Counted from the first letter of the stretch, positions 8,941-19,029 are shown. The stretch is DNA of 64,000 nt from Halorhabdus sp. BNX81 (GCF_029229925.1 NZ_CP107254.1:930001-994000); one strand, 5' to 3'. Notes: a model not told the origin generated them from the letters alone. Made by a program: numbers and translations.

Positions 8941-10683
8941 TCAGGTCCAACGATCTTCCTCGGCCACTTTCGCGTCCGCCTCGTCGATCGGTCCGTCGGC
9001 CCCGATCGGTGGTGACTCTGTCTGCTCATTCGACTCTCGCTGTCGCATCTTCTGGCGGGTGAACTGCGGCGTTGCCCGGATCGACCGGCGCTTGCGGAAC
9101 GACCGATAGAGCGCAAACAGCGACACCGTCGTCACGAGGGCGGCGAGCAGTGTGGCTCGCACTGTCGAAAGTGAGTACAGCACTGACGTCGAGACGAGTC
9201 CGCCGGCCGCGATCATCCCCAGGATCAGCCGAGTCGCCAGAATATCCAGGAGATTGTCCGAGTCCTCGATGTCCGCCCGGACGTAGAAGTCGTCGCGGTC
9301 GATCCGATCGAGCGTGGTTTCGAGCTTCGGTGGCACCCTGACGGCTGACCGACCGGCGTCCCGAACCTCGGTGACGCGATCGGAGACGAACTGTCGGGCG
9401 CTCTCTTCGAGGTACCCCTCCTCGCGCAGGAAGTCAGTCGCGACCGAGATGAAGTCGAAGTCGGGGTCAAGCGTGACGGCGACCCCCTCGACGACAGTTG
9501 CGACTCGGAGGACCAGTGCCAGGTTCTCCGGCAGCCGAAGCGGGAACTCGTAGATCGTGTCCTCGACGCTCTGGATGATCTGCTGGACGCGGTACTGCTC
9601 GATTTCCTCCCCGCGGGCGTCCGCGATGGCGAGTTCCATCACGTCGGCCATGACCTGCCGATCGACCTCCGGGCTGAGCGTCCCCATCTCGATGAGCGCA
9701 TCCAGGATGGCGTCGATGTCCTGCTCGGCGACGGCCATGTAGAAGTCGATGATCCGGTCCTGGAGGAACGAATCGACTCTGCCGCTCATCCCGAAGTCGT
9801 AGAATACGAGCGTCCCATCGTCTTGCACGGCGAGGTTTCCGGGATGGGGATCGGCGTGATAGACGCCGTCCTCGACGATCATCTGGAAGTACGCCCGTTC
9901 GAGCGTTTCCGCGAGTTGCGTCCGGTCGATGCCCTTCTCGTCGAGTTCCTCGACGTCGTTGATCTTCGTGCCCTCGACGTACTCCATCGTGAGCACGCGC
10001 TCGGTCGAATGGGATTCAACCACCGGGGGAATACGAACTCGGTCATCGCCGGCGAAGTTCTCCCGGATCTCGGTCAGCATCCGGGCCTCGCGTTCGTAGT
10101 CCATCTCCTGGCGGATCGTCTGGTCGAATTCGTCCGCGAGCGTCTCCAGGGAGAACGACCGGGCGTCATCGACGAAGTAAAGCAAGATCGGGAGGAGCCA
10201 CCGCAGCACCCGGAGGTCGGCCTGGACTAACTCCTCGACACCCGGGCGTCGGACTTTGACGGCGGCCGGATCGCCATCGATTTCGGCGTAGTAAACCTGT
10301 CCCAGGCTCGCCCCGCTGATCGCCTCGGTGTCGAAGTCGCTGAAGCGCTCCTCAACGGGACCGAGCTCATCCTCGAGGACGACCCTCGCGTCGTCCCAGT
10401 CGGCCGGCGGAACCCGATCCTGGAGTTTCGAGAACTCGGTGACGTACTCCGGGGGCAGGACGTCCGGCCGGGTCGAGAGCATCTGCCCGAGTTTGATGAA
10501 CGTCGGCCCCAGCGTCAGCAACGACTGCAACAACGTCGATGCGCGCTCGTGGCGCTGGGCCGACGACACCGACCGGCTCGATCCGAACAGGAGGAACCGG
10601 CGGCGGTCGCGGGCGTACGTCAGCGCCAGCGGCAGGAACTCGACGAAGACGGTGAGGAACCGTCGATAGGAGCGAAGGGACAC
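8941..10683 (-). CDS. ABC1/UbiB-family atypical kinase
   Basis: About 580 residues. The kinase-like ABC1/ADCK/UbiB domain is marked by TFIKLGQMLSTRPDVLP, VKVRRPGVEELV (nucleotide-binding lysine), DPHPGNLAV and YDFGMSG. Two hydrophobic helices near the C-terminus suggest membrane attachment. UbiB proteins support quinone and isoprenoid lipid metabolism as ATPases; the haloarchaeal substrate is unknown. A GTG start at 10683 (VSLRSYRR) is proposed because it lies just past the end of hsp20; the longer in-frame ATG at 10785 would overlap hsp20 by 86 bp with an unconvincing Ser/Arg-rich N-terminus. Confidence 0.85.
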   Translation of the reverse strand: MSLRSYRRFLTVFVEFLPLALTYARDRRRFLLFGSSRSVSSAQRHERASTLLQSLLTLGPTFIKLGQMLSTRPDVLPPEYVTEFSKLQDRVPPADWDDARVVLEDELGPVEERFSDFDTEAISGASLGQVYYAEIDGDPAAVKVRRPGVEELVQADLRVLRWLLPILLYFVDDARSFSLETLADEFDQTIRQEMDYEREARMLTEIRENFAGDDRVRIPPVVESHSTERVLTMEYVEGTKINDVEELDEKGIDRTQLAETLERAYFQMIVEDGVYHADPHPGNLAVQDDGTLVFYDFGMSGRVDSFLQDRIIDFYMAVAEQDIDAILDALIEMGTLSPEVDRQVMADVMELAIADARGEEIEQYRVQQIIQSVEDTIYEFPLRLPENLALVLRVATVVEGVAVTLDPDFDFISVATDFLREEGYLEESARQFVSDRVTEVRDAGRSAVRVPPKLETTLDRIDRDDFYVRADIEDSDNLLDILATRLILGMIAAGGLVSTSVLYSLSTVRATLLAALVTTVSLFALYRSFRKRRSIRATPQFTRQKMRQRESNEQTESPPIGADGPIDEADAKVAEEDRWT

Positions 10684-10699
10684 CGACTCGACACCCGCC

Positions 10700-11056
10700 T
10701 CAGGCGTCCTCGATCGGGATCGGCTCGGTTTCGGCCTCGGACATCTTCGGGAGAGTGATCTCGAGGACGCCACGGTCGACTGCACCCGAGATCCCGTCGG
10801 CCGCCACGTCCGGCGGCAACGGAAGCTCCACGTCCAGGAACAGCGATCGATCTTCGGCGACGTACTCGAAGTCGGTCGGGACGTCCTTGGCTCGGCGCGC
10901 CTCGATGCTGAGCCGGTGGCCTTCGGTCTGTGCGTCGACCGTGTCGGCGGTCGCCCCGGGCAGGTCGATCACCAACAGGTAGGCCGACTCCGACTCCAGG
11001 AGGTCGGCAAAGACGGCGTCCGGAAGGTCCGACAGTGCATCGCGGAGTGCTGACAT
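10700..11056 (-). CDS. Hsp20/alpha-crystallin family small heat shock protein
   Basis: 118 residues, short for the family. The alpha-crystallin domain spans about residues 24-105, beginning at ESAYLLVIDLPGA and ending with the GVLEITLPK strand motif; the C-terminal tail is acidic and contains IPIE, which can serve as the I-x-I dimer-packing motif. The role is ATP-independent holding of unfolded protein. The start MSALRDAL at 11056 is chosen over an in-frame ATG 23 codons upstream. The gap to the downstream UbiB-like gene is 16 bp, suggesting one operon. Confidence 0.85.
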   Translation of the reverse strand: MSALRDALSDLPDAVFADLLESESAYLLVIDLPGATADTVDAQTEGHRLSIEARRAKDVPTDFEYVAEDRSLFLDVELPLPPDVAADGISGAVDRGVLEITLPKMSEAETEPIPIEDA

Positions 11057-11257
11057 ACCAACCCCTTTGGACGGTAGGGCCAAAAACACGGTGGTCCCGT
11101 CACTCTCGTCGATCACCACTCGCACTTTCGGCTGTCACATGTCCCCTGGGCGATACAGGGGGGTTCGGGCGGAATCGCCACGAGACAGATCGGGGAGAGC
11201 ATCGAACGGTCGACATCACAAAGGTTAGAAGTCCACGCACGAAAAATCAGCCCAGTA

Positions 11258-12169
11258 ATGACAGCCGACGCCACGGGAGACGTCGAGACCCTCGTCGAGC
11301 GCGCCGAGGAGGAGCCGACGTCTGTGACGGTCGCGGACATCCGCCCGTACCTGGAGGCCGACGAGGATATCACGCGCAAGCGGGCACTGGACGTCTGCCA
11401 AGCAGTCGCCTACGTCGACTCCGAGCGGATCGCTCCGCTGATCCCGGACCTGCTCGACTTTGTCGAGGACGACTTTCTCGCGGTCAAACACTCGGCGCTC
11501 GGTGCCATCGGCCATCTCGTCCCGGACGAGCCGGACGCCGTCGCCGAGGGGGCCGAGAAGCTCACCCGCGAACTCACCGGAGAAACGCCGCTGACACGGT
11601 TTCTCGCGGCGAAATCCGTCGCATTGCTTGCCTTCGAGCGCCCCGGTGCTCTCGTCGACCACGTCGAGGAACTCGTTGCGGCCTTGGGTCAGGAGGGGCC
11701 AAGACTTCCGGACGAATCCACGGAGTCTCAGTTTACGGCCTCGGACGATCCTGTCCGCGAGGAGATCGGGAAAAACGTCGCTCAAAACGAGAACGCCCGA
11801 GAGCTCGCCGCTAAAGCACTTGTCGCGGTGGCCGAAACCGATCCCGACGCGATCGTCCCCCACCTCGGGGCCCTTCAACCGTACGTGGACGACCGAAACG
11901 AGATCGTCTCCGGCCCCCTCATCGAGATCGTCTCGACGCTGGCGGCTGATGACTACACGATCCCAGACGGCATCGCCGAGCGTGTCGAATCCACGCTCCC
12001 CGACGGCTCGACGCAACTCCGGGCGCGATCACTTCGAGCGCTTGGCTATCTCAGCGCGACTGACGCCGCCGATACCGTTCGGACAGTCGCCGAGGAAGCC
12101 GATGATGAGGAACTGGCCGCCTTCGCAGCGGACACCGCGGAGTGGCTCGAATCGGCCGACGACGGGTGA
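11258..12169 (+). CDS. HEAT-repeat protein
   Basis: 303 residues made of helical repeats of about 30-40 residues (for example ERIAPLIPDLLDFVEDDFLAV, LGAIGHLVPDEPDAV, LAAKSVALLAFERPGAL, ARSLRALGYLSATDAADTV), typical of HEAT or armadillo solenoids used for protein-protein contact. It is acidic throughout and has no signal peptide, so it is cytoplasmic. Nothing nearby names its partner. The ATG lies 27 bp into an AT-richer stretch; the divergent hsp20 gene starts 200 bp upstream. Confidence 0.8.
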   Translation: MTADATGDVETLVERAEEEPTSVTVADIRPYLEADEDITRKRALDVCQAVAYVDSERIAPLIPDLLDFVEDDFLAVKHSALGAIGHLVPDEPDAVAEGAEKLTRELTGETPLTRFLAAKSVALLAFERPGALVDHVEELVAALGQEGPRLPDESTESQFTASDDPVREEIGKNVAQNENARELAAKALVAVAETDPDAIVPHLGALQPYVDDRNEIVSGPLIEIVSTLAADDYTIPDGIAERVESTLPDGSTQLRARSLRALGYLSATDAADTVRTVAEEADDEELAAFAADTAEWLESADDG

Positions 12170-12346
12170 CCGGTGACTGACTCGGAAAACCGATCACCGC
12201 CGATATGTCGATATAATGTTTCCGATATTATATGCATCTCACGTCACAGTCGATTAGTCGACCCGTCATGTCTATGACGGATCAATTCCCAGGTATAATT
12301 CATATAGGCCGGTAAATAAACTCTCCCTTGACATGGATAGATAACA

Positions 12347-12357
12347 ATATTTATTAT
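12347..12357 (+). promoter_or_regulatory. TATA box of the Dpp/Opp-type operon
   Basis: The sequence aatatttatta lies about 28-38 bp before the ATG at 12385, inside an AT-rich block (12220-12365) that stands out from high-GC surroundings. The distance fits an archaeal TATA box with a leaderless or very short-leader transcript. A second AT-rich patch (gatattatatgcatc, about 12224-12239) could be an activator site or an alternative TATA box. Confidence 0.55.
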
Positions 12358-12384
12358 GATGCGGTATCGACTTTTCCCCGGACA

Positions 12385-14247
12385 ATGGCTACAGAGGACT
12401 CTCCCGATAAGTTCGAGGATGTGGTGAACCGCCGTAACTTCATGCGGATAGCGGGTGTGACGGGCACCGCCATGCTCGCCGGGTGTGGTGACGGCGAAAC
12501 CGACACAGATACTGGAACAGAGAACGGTGGGACCGAGAACGGTGGCACCGAAAACGGTGGGACCGAGAACGGTGGCACCGAAAACGGTGGGACCGAGAAC
12601 GGTGGCGAAACGGACGTCCAAGACGTCACGGTCAAATCCGTCGCCGCCCGTTCGATGGACCTACTCGACTGGAACGCCCAGTATGCCGGGTGGCCGAACA
12701 TCTGGGGGCGCTGGCTCGTCTACGAGCGCTATGCCCAGTACAACATGGTGGAAAACGAGTGGATCCCGCGGCTCATTGAAGACTGGTCAATCGACGGGAC
12801 GACCGTCACGATCAACATTCGGGACCCGCACAACTACGCCGACGGCGACCCGGTGACCGCCGAGGACATCAAAGTCAACACCGTGATGAACCTCGCGACC
12901 GGGGCCGCGTTCGCGGACGTCTTCGAGTCGTTCAACGAACCCGACGAAAAGACCCTCGAGATCGAGACCAACAAGGAAGTCAACCCGTCGATCCTCGAGT
13001 TCACGATCCTCTCGCAGTTGCAGCAGGCGAAGATGGCCGAGCCCTACGACGAACTCTACCAGCGCTACTGGGAGGACAACGAGGACGGCGTCTCCAGTGA
13101 CATTCAGGGTCGAGAGCCCCAGGAGCCCGACTTCGTCTCCGGGATCTTCGGACAGCAGAGCAAGGACTCGGAGCAGTACATTCTGGAGCGCAACCCCGAG
13201 CACCCTGACGCTGGCAACGTCAACTTCGAGCGCTACCGTTTCCCGACCTACTCGGGCAACCAGAGCAAGTGGGAGGCGATGATCGGCGACAGCGTGGATA
13301 CCGTGATGAGTATCTTCACCCCGTCGAACATTCGGACCCAACTCGCCGACCACTGGCAGGAGTACAACTTCCCCGGCTACTGGGGCGTCGGCTACGTCTT
13401 CAACTTCGACGAGGATGTCGCGCCGCACCTCTCGCAGCGACCGGTTCGGCAGGCCATCACGCACGCCATCAACCGGGAAGAGGTCGTCACCGCCGCGGGC
13501 GCACAGGTCAAAGAGGCTTTCCCGACCCCGGCTGCCATCTCCGCGAACGTCCAGGACGAGTGGATCGACGTGGGTGGCCAGTTCTCAGCGATGCAGGGTG
13601 GCGCAGAGAAGGCTGCCGAGATCATGCAGGACGCCGGCTACGAGAAGAACGGCAACGGGAACTGGGCCATGGACGGCGAGACCGTCACGTTCCAGGTCGT
13701 CGTCCCGAGTAGCTGGAGTGACTGGGTCACCGCGACCCAGGCTGTGGTCCCACAGCTCCAGGACGCCGGATTCGACGCGGAGATCAACCGTGTCAACAAC
13801 ATCAACACGGTCGTCTCGAATGGCGACTTCAAGATGGCGGCGCGTCCGTGGTCGCCCGGCAACGCGCGCTCCTCCTTCCCGTACTTCCCGCTGAACTGGG
13901 TCTTCGGTCGTGCCTACAACAACGCCCACAGCTACCCAGGTGGCGAGGAAGGCAACGAGATCGAGGTTCCGGCGATGGACGGCGACGGCACCATGTCGGT
14001 CAACGTCCAGCAGCGACTCAGCGACCTCTCGACGGCAACCGGCGACGAAGTCGGGGAAATCGTCGAGGAACTCGCGTGGGTTTCCCACCAGGACATCCCG
14101 TACCTGCCGGTCATCAACAAGCGAGAGCAGTCGTTCATCAGCACGCGGCGGCTGTCGGCCCCCGAGAACGATGAACCGGCGGGCAACGTCAAGTGGCCGC
14201 CGTTCTACGCCCCGCGTATCGGAAAGATGCAGTGGCAAGGCGAGTAA
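12385..14247 (+). CDS. ABC transporter substrate-binding lipoprotein, SBP_bac_5 (Dpp/Opp) family
   Basis: 620 residues. The N-terminus carries a Tat signal (NRRNFMRIAGVTG) and a lipobox ending in Cys (AMLAGC), so it is an exported lipoprotein tethered to the membrane. A flexible linker of six TENGG repeats follows, then a family-5 binding fold (WEAMIGDSVDTVMSIF, RPVRQAITHAINREEVV, ITHAINRE). Such proteins bind peptides, but in thermophiles and haloarchaea many bind beta-linked oligosaccharides. With a GH81 glucanase 8 kb away, an oligosaccharide ligand is plausible but unproven. It heads the four-gene importer operon. Confidence 0.9.
   Translation: MATEDSPDKFEDVVNRRNFMRIAGVTGTAMLAGCGDGETDTDTGTENGGTENGGTENGGTENGGTENGGTENGGETDVQDVTVKSVAARSMDLLDWNAQYAGWPNIWGRWLVYERYAQYNMVENEWIPRLIEDWSIDGTTVTINIRDPHNYADGDPVTAEDIKVNTVMNLATGAAFADVFESFNEPDEKTLEIETNKEVNPSILEFTILSQLQQAKMAEPYDELYQRYWEDNEDGVSSDIQGREPQEPDFVSGIFGQQSKDSEQYILERNPEHPDAGNVNFERYRFPTYSGNQSKWEAMIGDSVDTVMSIFTPSNIRTQLADHWQEYNFPGYWGVGYVFNFDEDVAPHLSQRPVRQAITHAINREEVVTAAGAQVKEAFPTPAAISANVQDEWIDVGGQFSAMQGGAEKAAEIMQDAGYEKNGNGNWAMDGETVTFQVVVPSSWSDWVTATQAVVPQLQDAGFDAEINRVNNINTVVSNGDFKMAARPWSPGNARSSFPYFPLNWVFGRAYNNAHSYPGGEEGNEIEVPAMDGDGTMSVNVQQRLSDLSTATGDEVGEIVEELAWVSHQDIPYLPVINKREQSFISTRRLSAPENDEPAGNVKWPPFYAPRIGKMQWQGE
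12517..12606 (+). repeat. Six 15-bp tandem repeats encoding (TENGG)6
   Basis: Six in-frame copies of a 15-bp unit encode Thr-Glu-Asn-Gly-Gly. Two codon variants alternate (acc gag aac / acc gaa aac), giving a higher-order 30-bp period. The array lies between the lipid-anchor Cys and the binding domain, where linker length can vary without loss of function; copy number is likely unstable. Confidence 0.95.
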
Positions 14248-14306
14248 GGCGCGCCCCTGTCGTATCGGCCTGATCGAACAATAATTTATCAAATTTAGAA
14301 TACCCG

Positions 14307-15317
14307 ATGGTAAACTACTACCTCAAACGGACGGCGAAGGCGATAGTGACGATCTATATCGTCATCACCCTGAGCTTCGGCCTCACCCGAATGCTTCCGG
14401 GTAATCCGGCAAGCAGAATCAGAGGACGCCTCTCATCGATAGGGTATACCGAAGAACAGATCCAAGTCGTCCTCTCGAACCTTGGATACAATCCGAACGT
14501 ACCGCTTCAAGAAAAGTTCGTCGAATACATCGCTGGGCTCCACCAGGGTAGCATGGGGTCGTCTATTCAGGTTTCGGGTGGTGGTGTTCCCGTCACGGAA
14601 ATTATCGCGTCCCACCTCCCGTGGACGATCCTGATCACCGTGGTTTCGATCGTCCTCTTTTTCGCGATATCGATCACGCTCGGCGCGGTCATGGCCTACC
14701 GGGAAGGGTCTCGCTTCGACTCGGCCAATTCGGCGCTCGCGATCTTCGCCAGTGGGATCCCCTTCTTCGTCATGGCGATCCTCCTGGTGTTCTTCTTCGG
14801 GCAGATCCTCGGGTGGTTCCCGACCGGACGGCGCTACTCGCTTGATGTGGATCCCGGATTTAATCTCGCGTTCCTTCACAGTGTTCTCTATCACGCGACG
14901 CTTCCGATCGCGGCGATCGTCCTCTCGCGATACGGCGTTCGCGCGCTCGCGATGCGTGGGAACAGTATCTCCATTCTCGGGAAGGGCTACGTCGAGGTCG
15001 CAAAGCTCAGGGGCCTTCCCGAACGCGTCATCGCGCTCCGGTACGTCGGCCGCAACGCCGTCTTGCCGATGTACACCGGGATGTTGCTGTCGTTCGGGTG
15101 GGTCCTCGGCGGGACGATCGTCCTCGAGGACGTCTTCCAGTACCAGGGACTCGGCTATCTGTTGTTCCAGGCGTACGACTACCGTGATTACCCCGTCCTG
15201 ATGGGGGCGTTCCTGGTAATCACACTGTCGCTGGTGGTCGGCATCTTCCTGGCTGACCTCTCGTATGGGTTCGTCGATCCGCGGATCAAGACGGGTGATG
15301 AAAGTGAGTCATTCTGA
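14307..15317 (+). CDS. ABC transporter permease, DppB/OppB type
   Basis: 336 residues with about six membrane helices. The N-terminal helix and periplasmic segment (LSFGLTRMLPGNPA) are typical of DppB, and the ATPase-contact EAA loop is seen at about residues 229-252 (AKLRGLPERVIALRYVGRNA). The gene begins 59 bp after the binding-protein stop and overlaps the following permease by 20 bp. It forms the membrane pore with the DppC-type partner. Confidence 0.93.
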   Translation: MVNYYLKRTAKAIVTIYIVITLSFGLTRMLPGNPASRIRGRLSSIGYTEEQIQVVLSNLGYNPNVPLQEKFVEYIAGLHQGSMGSSIQVSGGGVPVTEIIASHLPWTILITVVSIVLFFAISITLGAVMAYREGSRFDSANSALAIFASGIPFFVMAILLVFFFGQILGWFPTGRRYSLDVDPGFNLAFLHSVLYHATLPIAAIVLSRYGVRALAMRGNSISILGKGYVEVAKLRGLPERVIALRYVGRNAVLPMYTGMLLSFGWVLGGTIVLEDVFQYQGLGYLLFQAYDYRDYPVLMGAFLVITLSLVVGIFLADLSYGFVDPRIKTGDESESF

Positions 15318-16455
15318 ATCGGAGACGTCGACAGACGAACTGCAATGGACCTACGACGCCGAGGACGCCGTCGAGGTGACGCTTCGCGATCGGATGCAGG
15401 AGTTCTATCGGAACCGCATCTACGAACCGGGCGTCGTGGTGTTCGACGACTGGCGGTTCATCGTCGGGGGATTTATTCTCCTCATGTACGTCCTCGTCGC
15501 GACGATCGGCGTCTGGCTGGTCCCCTATCCGGACCAGCCTAGTCCGTTCACGCCGGATCTGCGACTGATGCCCGCCTTTGACTGGCACAGCCTTCTGAAC
15601 ATCGGTGGGTTCAACCTCGCGTATCCGACGTTCCACGACATCGCGTACCCGCTCGGAACGACCAAGACCGGTCGATCCATCTTCGGGCTCGTCATCCACT
15701 CGACGCCGAAGATGCTGATCATGGTCATCTCGGGCGGTGTCTTCGCAACCGTCATCGCGACGGTCCTCGGGACGGTCGCCGGGTACAAGGGTGGCCGCGT
15801 CGACGGCGCGATCTCGATGTTCATCGACATCGCGATGACGATCCCCGGCCTGCCGCTCGTGATGGTCCTCGCGCTCGCGCTCCAGGATCTGGAACTCTTC
15901 GGGATCGGCCTCGGCTTCGAGCAGCTCGGTTCGCTTCCGGAGCCGCTGAACATCCTCCGGCCGGCGACCATCGGGATGATCATCATGATCAACTACTGGG
16001 GCGGGCTCGGACGGGCGATCCGCTCGCAGGTGTTGACGCTGCGCCAGGAGAACTACGTCGAGGCGTCCCGGACGATGGGCGTCAGCTCCTGGAAGATCAT
16101 CTTGAAGGACGTGATCCCGAATCTGATGCCGTACATCCTGATCAACTTCGTCAACGCGGCCCGGTTCGTGGTCTTCTCGGCCGTCGGGCTGTACTACCTG
16201 GGCGTCCTGCCGACGGACGTCGCCAACTGGGGCGTCATGATCAACGACTCCTACGAGCAAGGCGCGATCGCCGGGCTCAGCATCTGGAACTGGCTGTTCC
16301 CGCCTGTCATCGCCATGTTGATCCTGGCGCTTGGGCTGATCTTGCTCTCCCAATCGCTGGACCGCGTCTTCAACCCGCGGGTCCGGACGAAACTGTCGTC
16401 GTTCGACGAAATTGATTCTGATGACGACGATATCGAGGAGGTTATGAACGAATGA
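15298..16455 (+). CDS. ABC transporter permease, DppC/OppC type
   Basis: 385 residues. An N-terminal cytoplasmic extension of about 60 charged residues precedes the first helix (FIVGGFILLMYVLVATIGVW), which is followed by a long external loop and five more helices. The EAA loop reads ASRTMGVSSWKIILKDVIPN. The ATG at 15298 lies inside the end of the DppB-type gene, and its own stop overlaps the ATPase start (ATGA), so translation is probably coupled. Confidence 0.92.
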   Translation: MKVSHSESETSTDELQWTYDAEDAVEVTLRDRMQEFYRNRIYEPGVVVFDDWRFIVGGFILLMYVLVATIGVWLVPYPDQPSPFTPDLRLMPAFDWHSLLNIGGFNLAYPTFHDIAYPLGTTKTGRSIFGLVIHSTPKMLIMVISGGVFATVIATVLGTVAGYKGGRVDGAISMFIDIAMTIPGLPLVMVLALALQDLELFGIGLGFEQLGSLPEPLNILRPATIGMIIMINYWGGLGRAIRSQVLTLRQENYVEASRTMGVSSWKIILKDVIPNLMPYILINFVNAARFVVFSAVGLYYLGVLPTDVANWGVMINDSYEQGAIAGLSIWNWLFPPVIAMLILALGLILLSQSLDRVFNPRVRTKLSSFDEIDSDDDDIEEVMNE

Positions 16456-18665
16456 GTATTGATAACGCGACTGCGGAGTCTGACGAACAGCCACTCGAAG
16501 TCGAGAAAGTCGAGAAGCCCGACCCGATCATGCGCCTCAACGACGTTCGGGTCACCTTCGAGATGGATCGGGGTATCTCGCGGGTCCTCGACGACATCAA
16601 CCTGGACATCGGTCGCGGCGAAATCCTCGGCATTGTCGGCGAGAGCGGTGCGGGCAAGTCCACGTTGGTCTCGGCGATGATGGACTCCGTCGAGGAACCC
16701 GGCGTGCTCGAAGGGTCGATCGAGTACCGTCCTTCGGAGGGCGAAGCAGTCGACATCCTCGATTTCAACGACGAACAACTTCGCCAGTGGCGCTGGGAAG
16801 AGGTCGCGATGGTCTTCCAGGGGGCGATGTCTTCGTTCAACCCTGTCAAACGGGTCAAGGCTCACTTCGTCGAGACGCTGAAGGCCCACGATCAATCGGT
16901 CGAAGCGGGCATGGAGCGGGCGCGCGATCTCATCGCCGACCTCTACATGCAACCCGACCGCGTGTTGAACGCCTACCCGCACGAACTCTCGGGTGGGATG
17001 CGCCAGCGCACGCTGTTGGCCCTGGCGATGGTGCTCGATCCCGAGATGTTGATCATGGACGAGCCGACCGCCGCGCTGGACCTGCTGATGCAGCGGTCGA
17101 TCCTCCAGCTCCTCCGGGAGCTGCAACAGGAGCACGACATTTCGATGGTGTTCATCACCCACGACCTGGCGCTGGTGGCCAGCCTGGCCGATCGCCTCGC
17201 GGTGATGTACGCCTTCCGGATGGCCGAGGTCGGACCCAAAGAGCAGATGCTCAGAAACCCCGGCCACCCCTACACGCGGATGCTGTTGAACTCGACGCCG
17301 GACATCGACGCGCCGATCGATCAGAACCGCTCGATCGAAGGGTCGAGTCCGGACCCGTTGAACGTCCCCCAGGGGTGTTCGTTTCATCCCCGGTGTCCGC
17401 TGGCTGAGGAGGCCTGTCTCGAGGCCGAACCCAACCAGTTCCTGCTCGAGGACGACCACGGGGCCGCGTGTTTCCGCTGGCAGGAAGCCCAGGAATCGAT
17501 GCCGCTGGTGTACGAGCAGGACCTCGAAAGCGTCGAAACCAGCGAGGGGGCGGAAACTTCGACCAGCGCCAGGCGCTCGTCGGACGAGGAACCCCTGATT
17601 TCCGTCAACGATCTCGAGGTCCACTTCGAGCAGTCAGAAGGGCTCATCGAGTCGCTGTTCGGTGACGAACCGGATGTCGTCCGCGCAGTCGATGGGGTCA
17701 ACCTCGACATCTACGAACAGGACGTAGTCGCGCTGGTCGGCGAGTCGGGTTGCGGGAAGACGACGCTGGGGAAGTCGATCCTCGGCCTGCAGGAACCCAC
17801 CGGTGGGTCAATCGAGTACCGGGGGGTCGATCTCTGGGAGGCAAAACGGGGCAACGCCGATGTCTCCTGGGACGAGATCCGGAAATCCCTGCAGATCATC
17901 CATCAGGACCCGGGGAGTTCGCTCAATCCCAATCGTCGGCTGAAATCGATCCTGTCGGTTCCGCTCAAGCAGATCCACCCCGAGATGTCCACCGGGGAAC
18001 GGCTGGATCGCATCTACACCCTGATGGAATACGTCGGGTTGACGCCGGCAGAGGAGTACGGCGAACGGTATCCCCACCAACTCAGCGGCGGAGAGAAACA
18101 GCGCGTCGCGCTGTGTCGGGCGCTGTTGATGAACCCGGACCTGATCCTTGCCGACGAGGCCATCTCGGCGCTGGACGTCTCCCTGCGCGTCGAGATGATG
18201 GATCTGATGCTCGAACTCCAGGAGGAGTTCGACACCTCGTTCCTGTTTATCTCCCATGACCTCTCGAACGCCCGGTATCTTGCCCAGAAGTCCGGCGGCC
18301 GCATCGCCGGGATGTATCTGGGTGAGTTCGTCGAGATCGGGCCGGCCGAGGCGATCACGCAAAACCCCTCCCACCCCTACACGGACGTCCTGCGGTGGGG
18401 GACGCCCAATATCGATCCCGAGAAGGCTGAGATCGGCGAGATGCCGATGCGGAAGATCGACATCCCAGATCCGATCAATCCGCCCTCGGGCTGTCGGTTC
18501 CATACCCGCTGTCCGGAGGCCCGCGAAGCGTGCATCAAGGAGAAACCCGCCGACCAGCAGATCGACGCCGACGGGTTCCACACCGCGAGTTGCTTCCGGG
18601 AGTACGGTGAGGACCACCCTTACTGGGATAGCGATCCGGTCACCGACGAGATGATCGACGACTGA
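16452..18665 (+). CDS. Fused DppD-DppF double ABC ATPase
   Basis: 737 residues carrying both import ATPases in one chain. The first half has Walker A GESGAGKS (63-70), signature LSGGMRQR and Walker B LIMDEPTAALD; the second has Walker A GESGCGKTT (about 430), signature LSGGEKQR and LILADEAISALD. Each half ends in the Opp/Dpp C-terminal FeS-like Cys motif (CSFHPRCPLAEEAC; CRFHTRCPEAREAC). The join is an acidic Ser/Thr-rich linker near residues 355-380. A fused pair is common in haloarchaea. The start overlaps the DppC-type stop by 4 bp. Confidence 0.93.
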   Translation: MSIDNATAESDEQPLEVEKVEKPDPIMRLNDVRVTFEMDRGISRVLDDINLDIGRGEILGIVGESGAGKSTLVSAMMDSVEEPGVLEGSIEYRPSEGEAVDILDFNDEQLRQWRWEEVAMVFQGAMSSFNPVKRVKAHFVETLKAHDQSVEAGMERARDLIADLYMQPDRVLNAYPHELSGGMRQRTLLALAMVLDPEMLIMDEPTAALDLLMQRSILQLLRELQQEHDISMVFITHDLALVASLADRLAVMYAFRMAEVGPKEQMLRNPGHPYTRMLLNSTPDIDAPIDQNRSIEGSSPDPLNVPQGCSFHPRCPLAEEACLEAEPNQFLLEDDHGAACFRWQEAQESMPLVYEQDLESVETSEGAETSTSARRSSDEEPLISVNDLEVHFEQSEGLIESLFGDEPDVVRAVDGVNLDIYEQDVVALVGESGCGKTTLGKSILGLQEPTGGSIEYRGVDLWEAKRGNADVSWDEIRKSLQIIHQDPGSSLNPNRRLKSILSVPLKQIHPEMSTGERLDRIYTLMEYVGLTPAEEYGERYPHQLSGGEKQRVALCRALLMNPDLILADEAISALDVSLRVEMMDLMLELQEEFDTSFLFISHDLSNARYLAQKSGGRIAGMYLGEFVEIGPAEAITQNPSHPYTDVLRWGTPNIDPEKAEIGEMPMRKIDIPDPINPPSGCRFHTRCPEAREACIKEKPADQQIDADGFHTASCFREYGEDHPYWDSDPVTDEMIDD

Positions 18666-18768
18666 TCGGCCGCCAATCTTCCGCTTTTCGCCCGTCCCGT
18701 TGGTTGTCCGGACAACCGGTTTCCAGTACCCGTTGCGCTGGAGCGTGATATCTCGATAAGACGCTTGG

Positions 18769-19029
18769 TTATTCGTCTGGACGGTCTTCCGGCCGCCACT
18801 CGCCACGTCGCCGTTTGTTTTTCGCACAGCGCCACTGGAGGAATACCGTAATCGAAGTTGCTACCAGTACGAGGATCAGGTCGATCAGCGCGATGTAGTA
18901 CGACGGCGATCCCACAGTCGTGAACGCCAGCGAGAAGACTGTGAGGACCAGCAGGACAAACAGGGCAGCGAACAGGAACCGGAGACGAGGCATGTAATCA
19001 CAGACGGTGGTCCAGAATTCCTCTTTCAT
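18769..19029 (-). CDS. Small two-helix membrane protein
   Basis: 86 residues of unknown function. Two hydrophobic helices are visible (about 16-38 and 45-65: LFAALFVLLVLTVFSLAF and IALIDLILVLVATSITVFL), followed by a basic then acidic cytoplasmic tail (KNKRRRGEWRPEDRPDE). The start at 19029 (MKEEFW) is preferred over the ATG 22 codons upstream because the added stretch is unlike a coding N-terminus. It faces the end of the importer operon. Confidence 0.65.
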   Translation of the reverse strand: MKEEFWTTVCDYMPRLRFLFAALFVLLVLTVFSLAFTTVGSPSYYIALIDLILVLVATSITVFLQWRCAKNKRRRGEWRPEDRPDE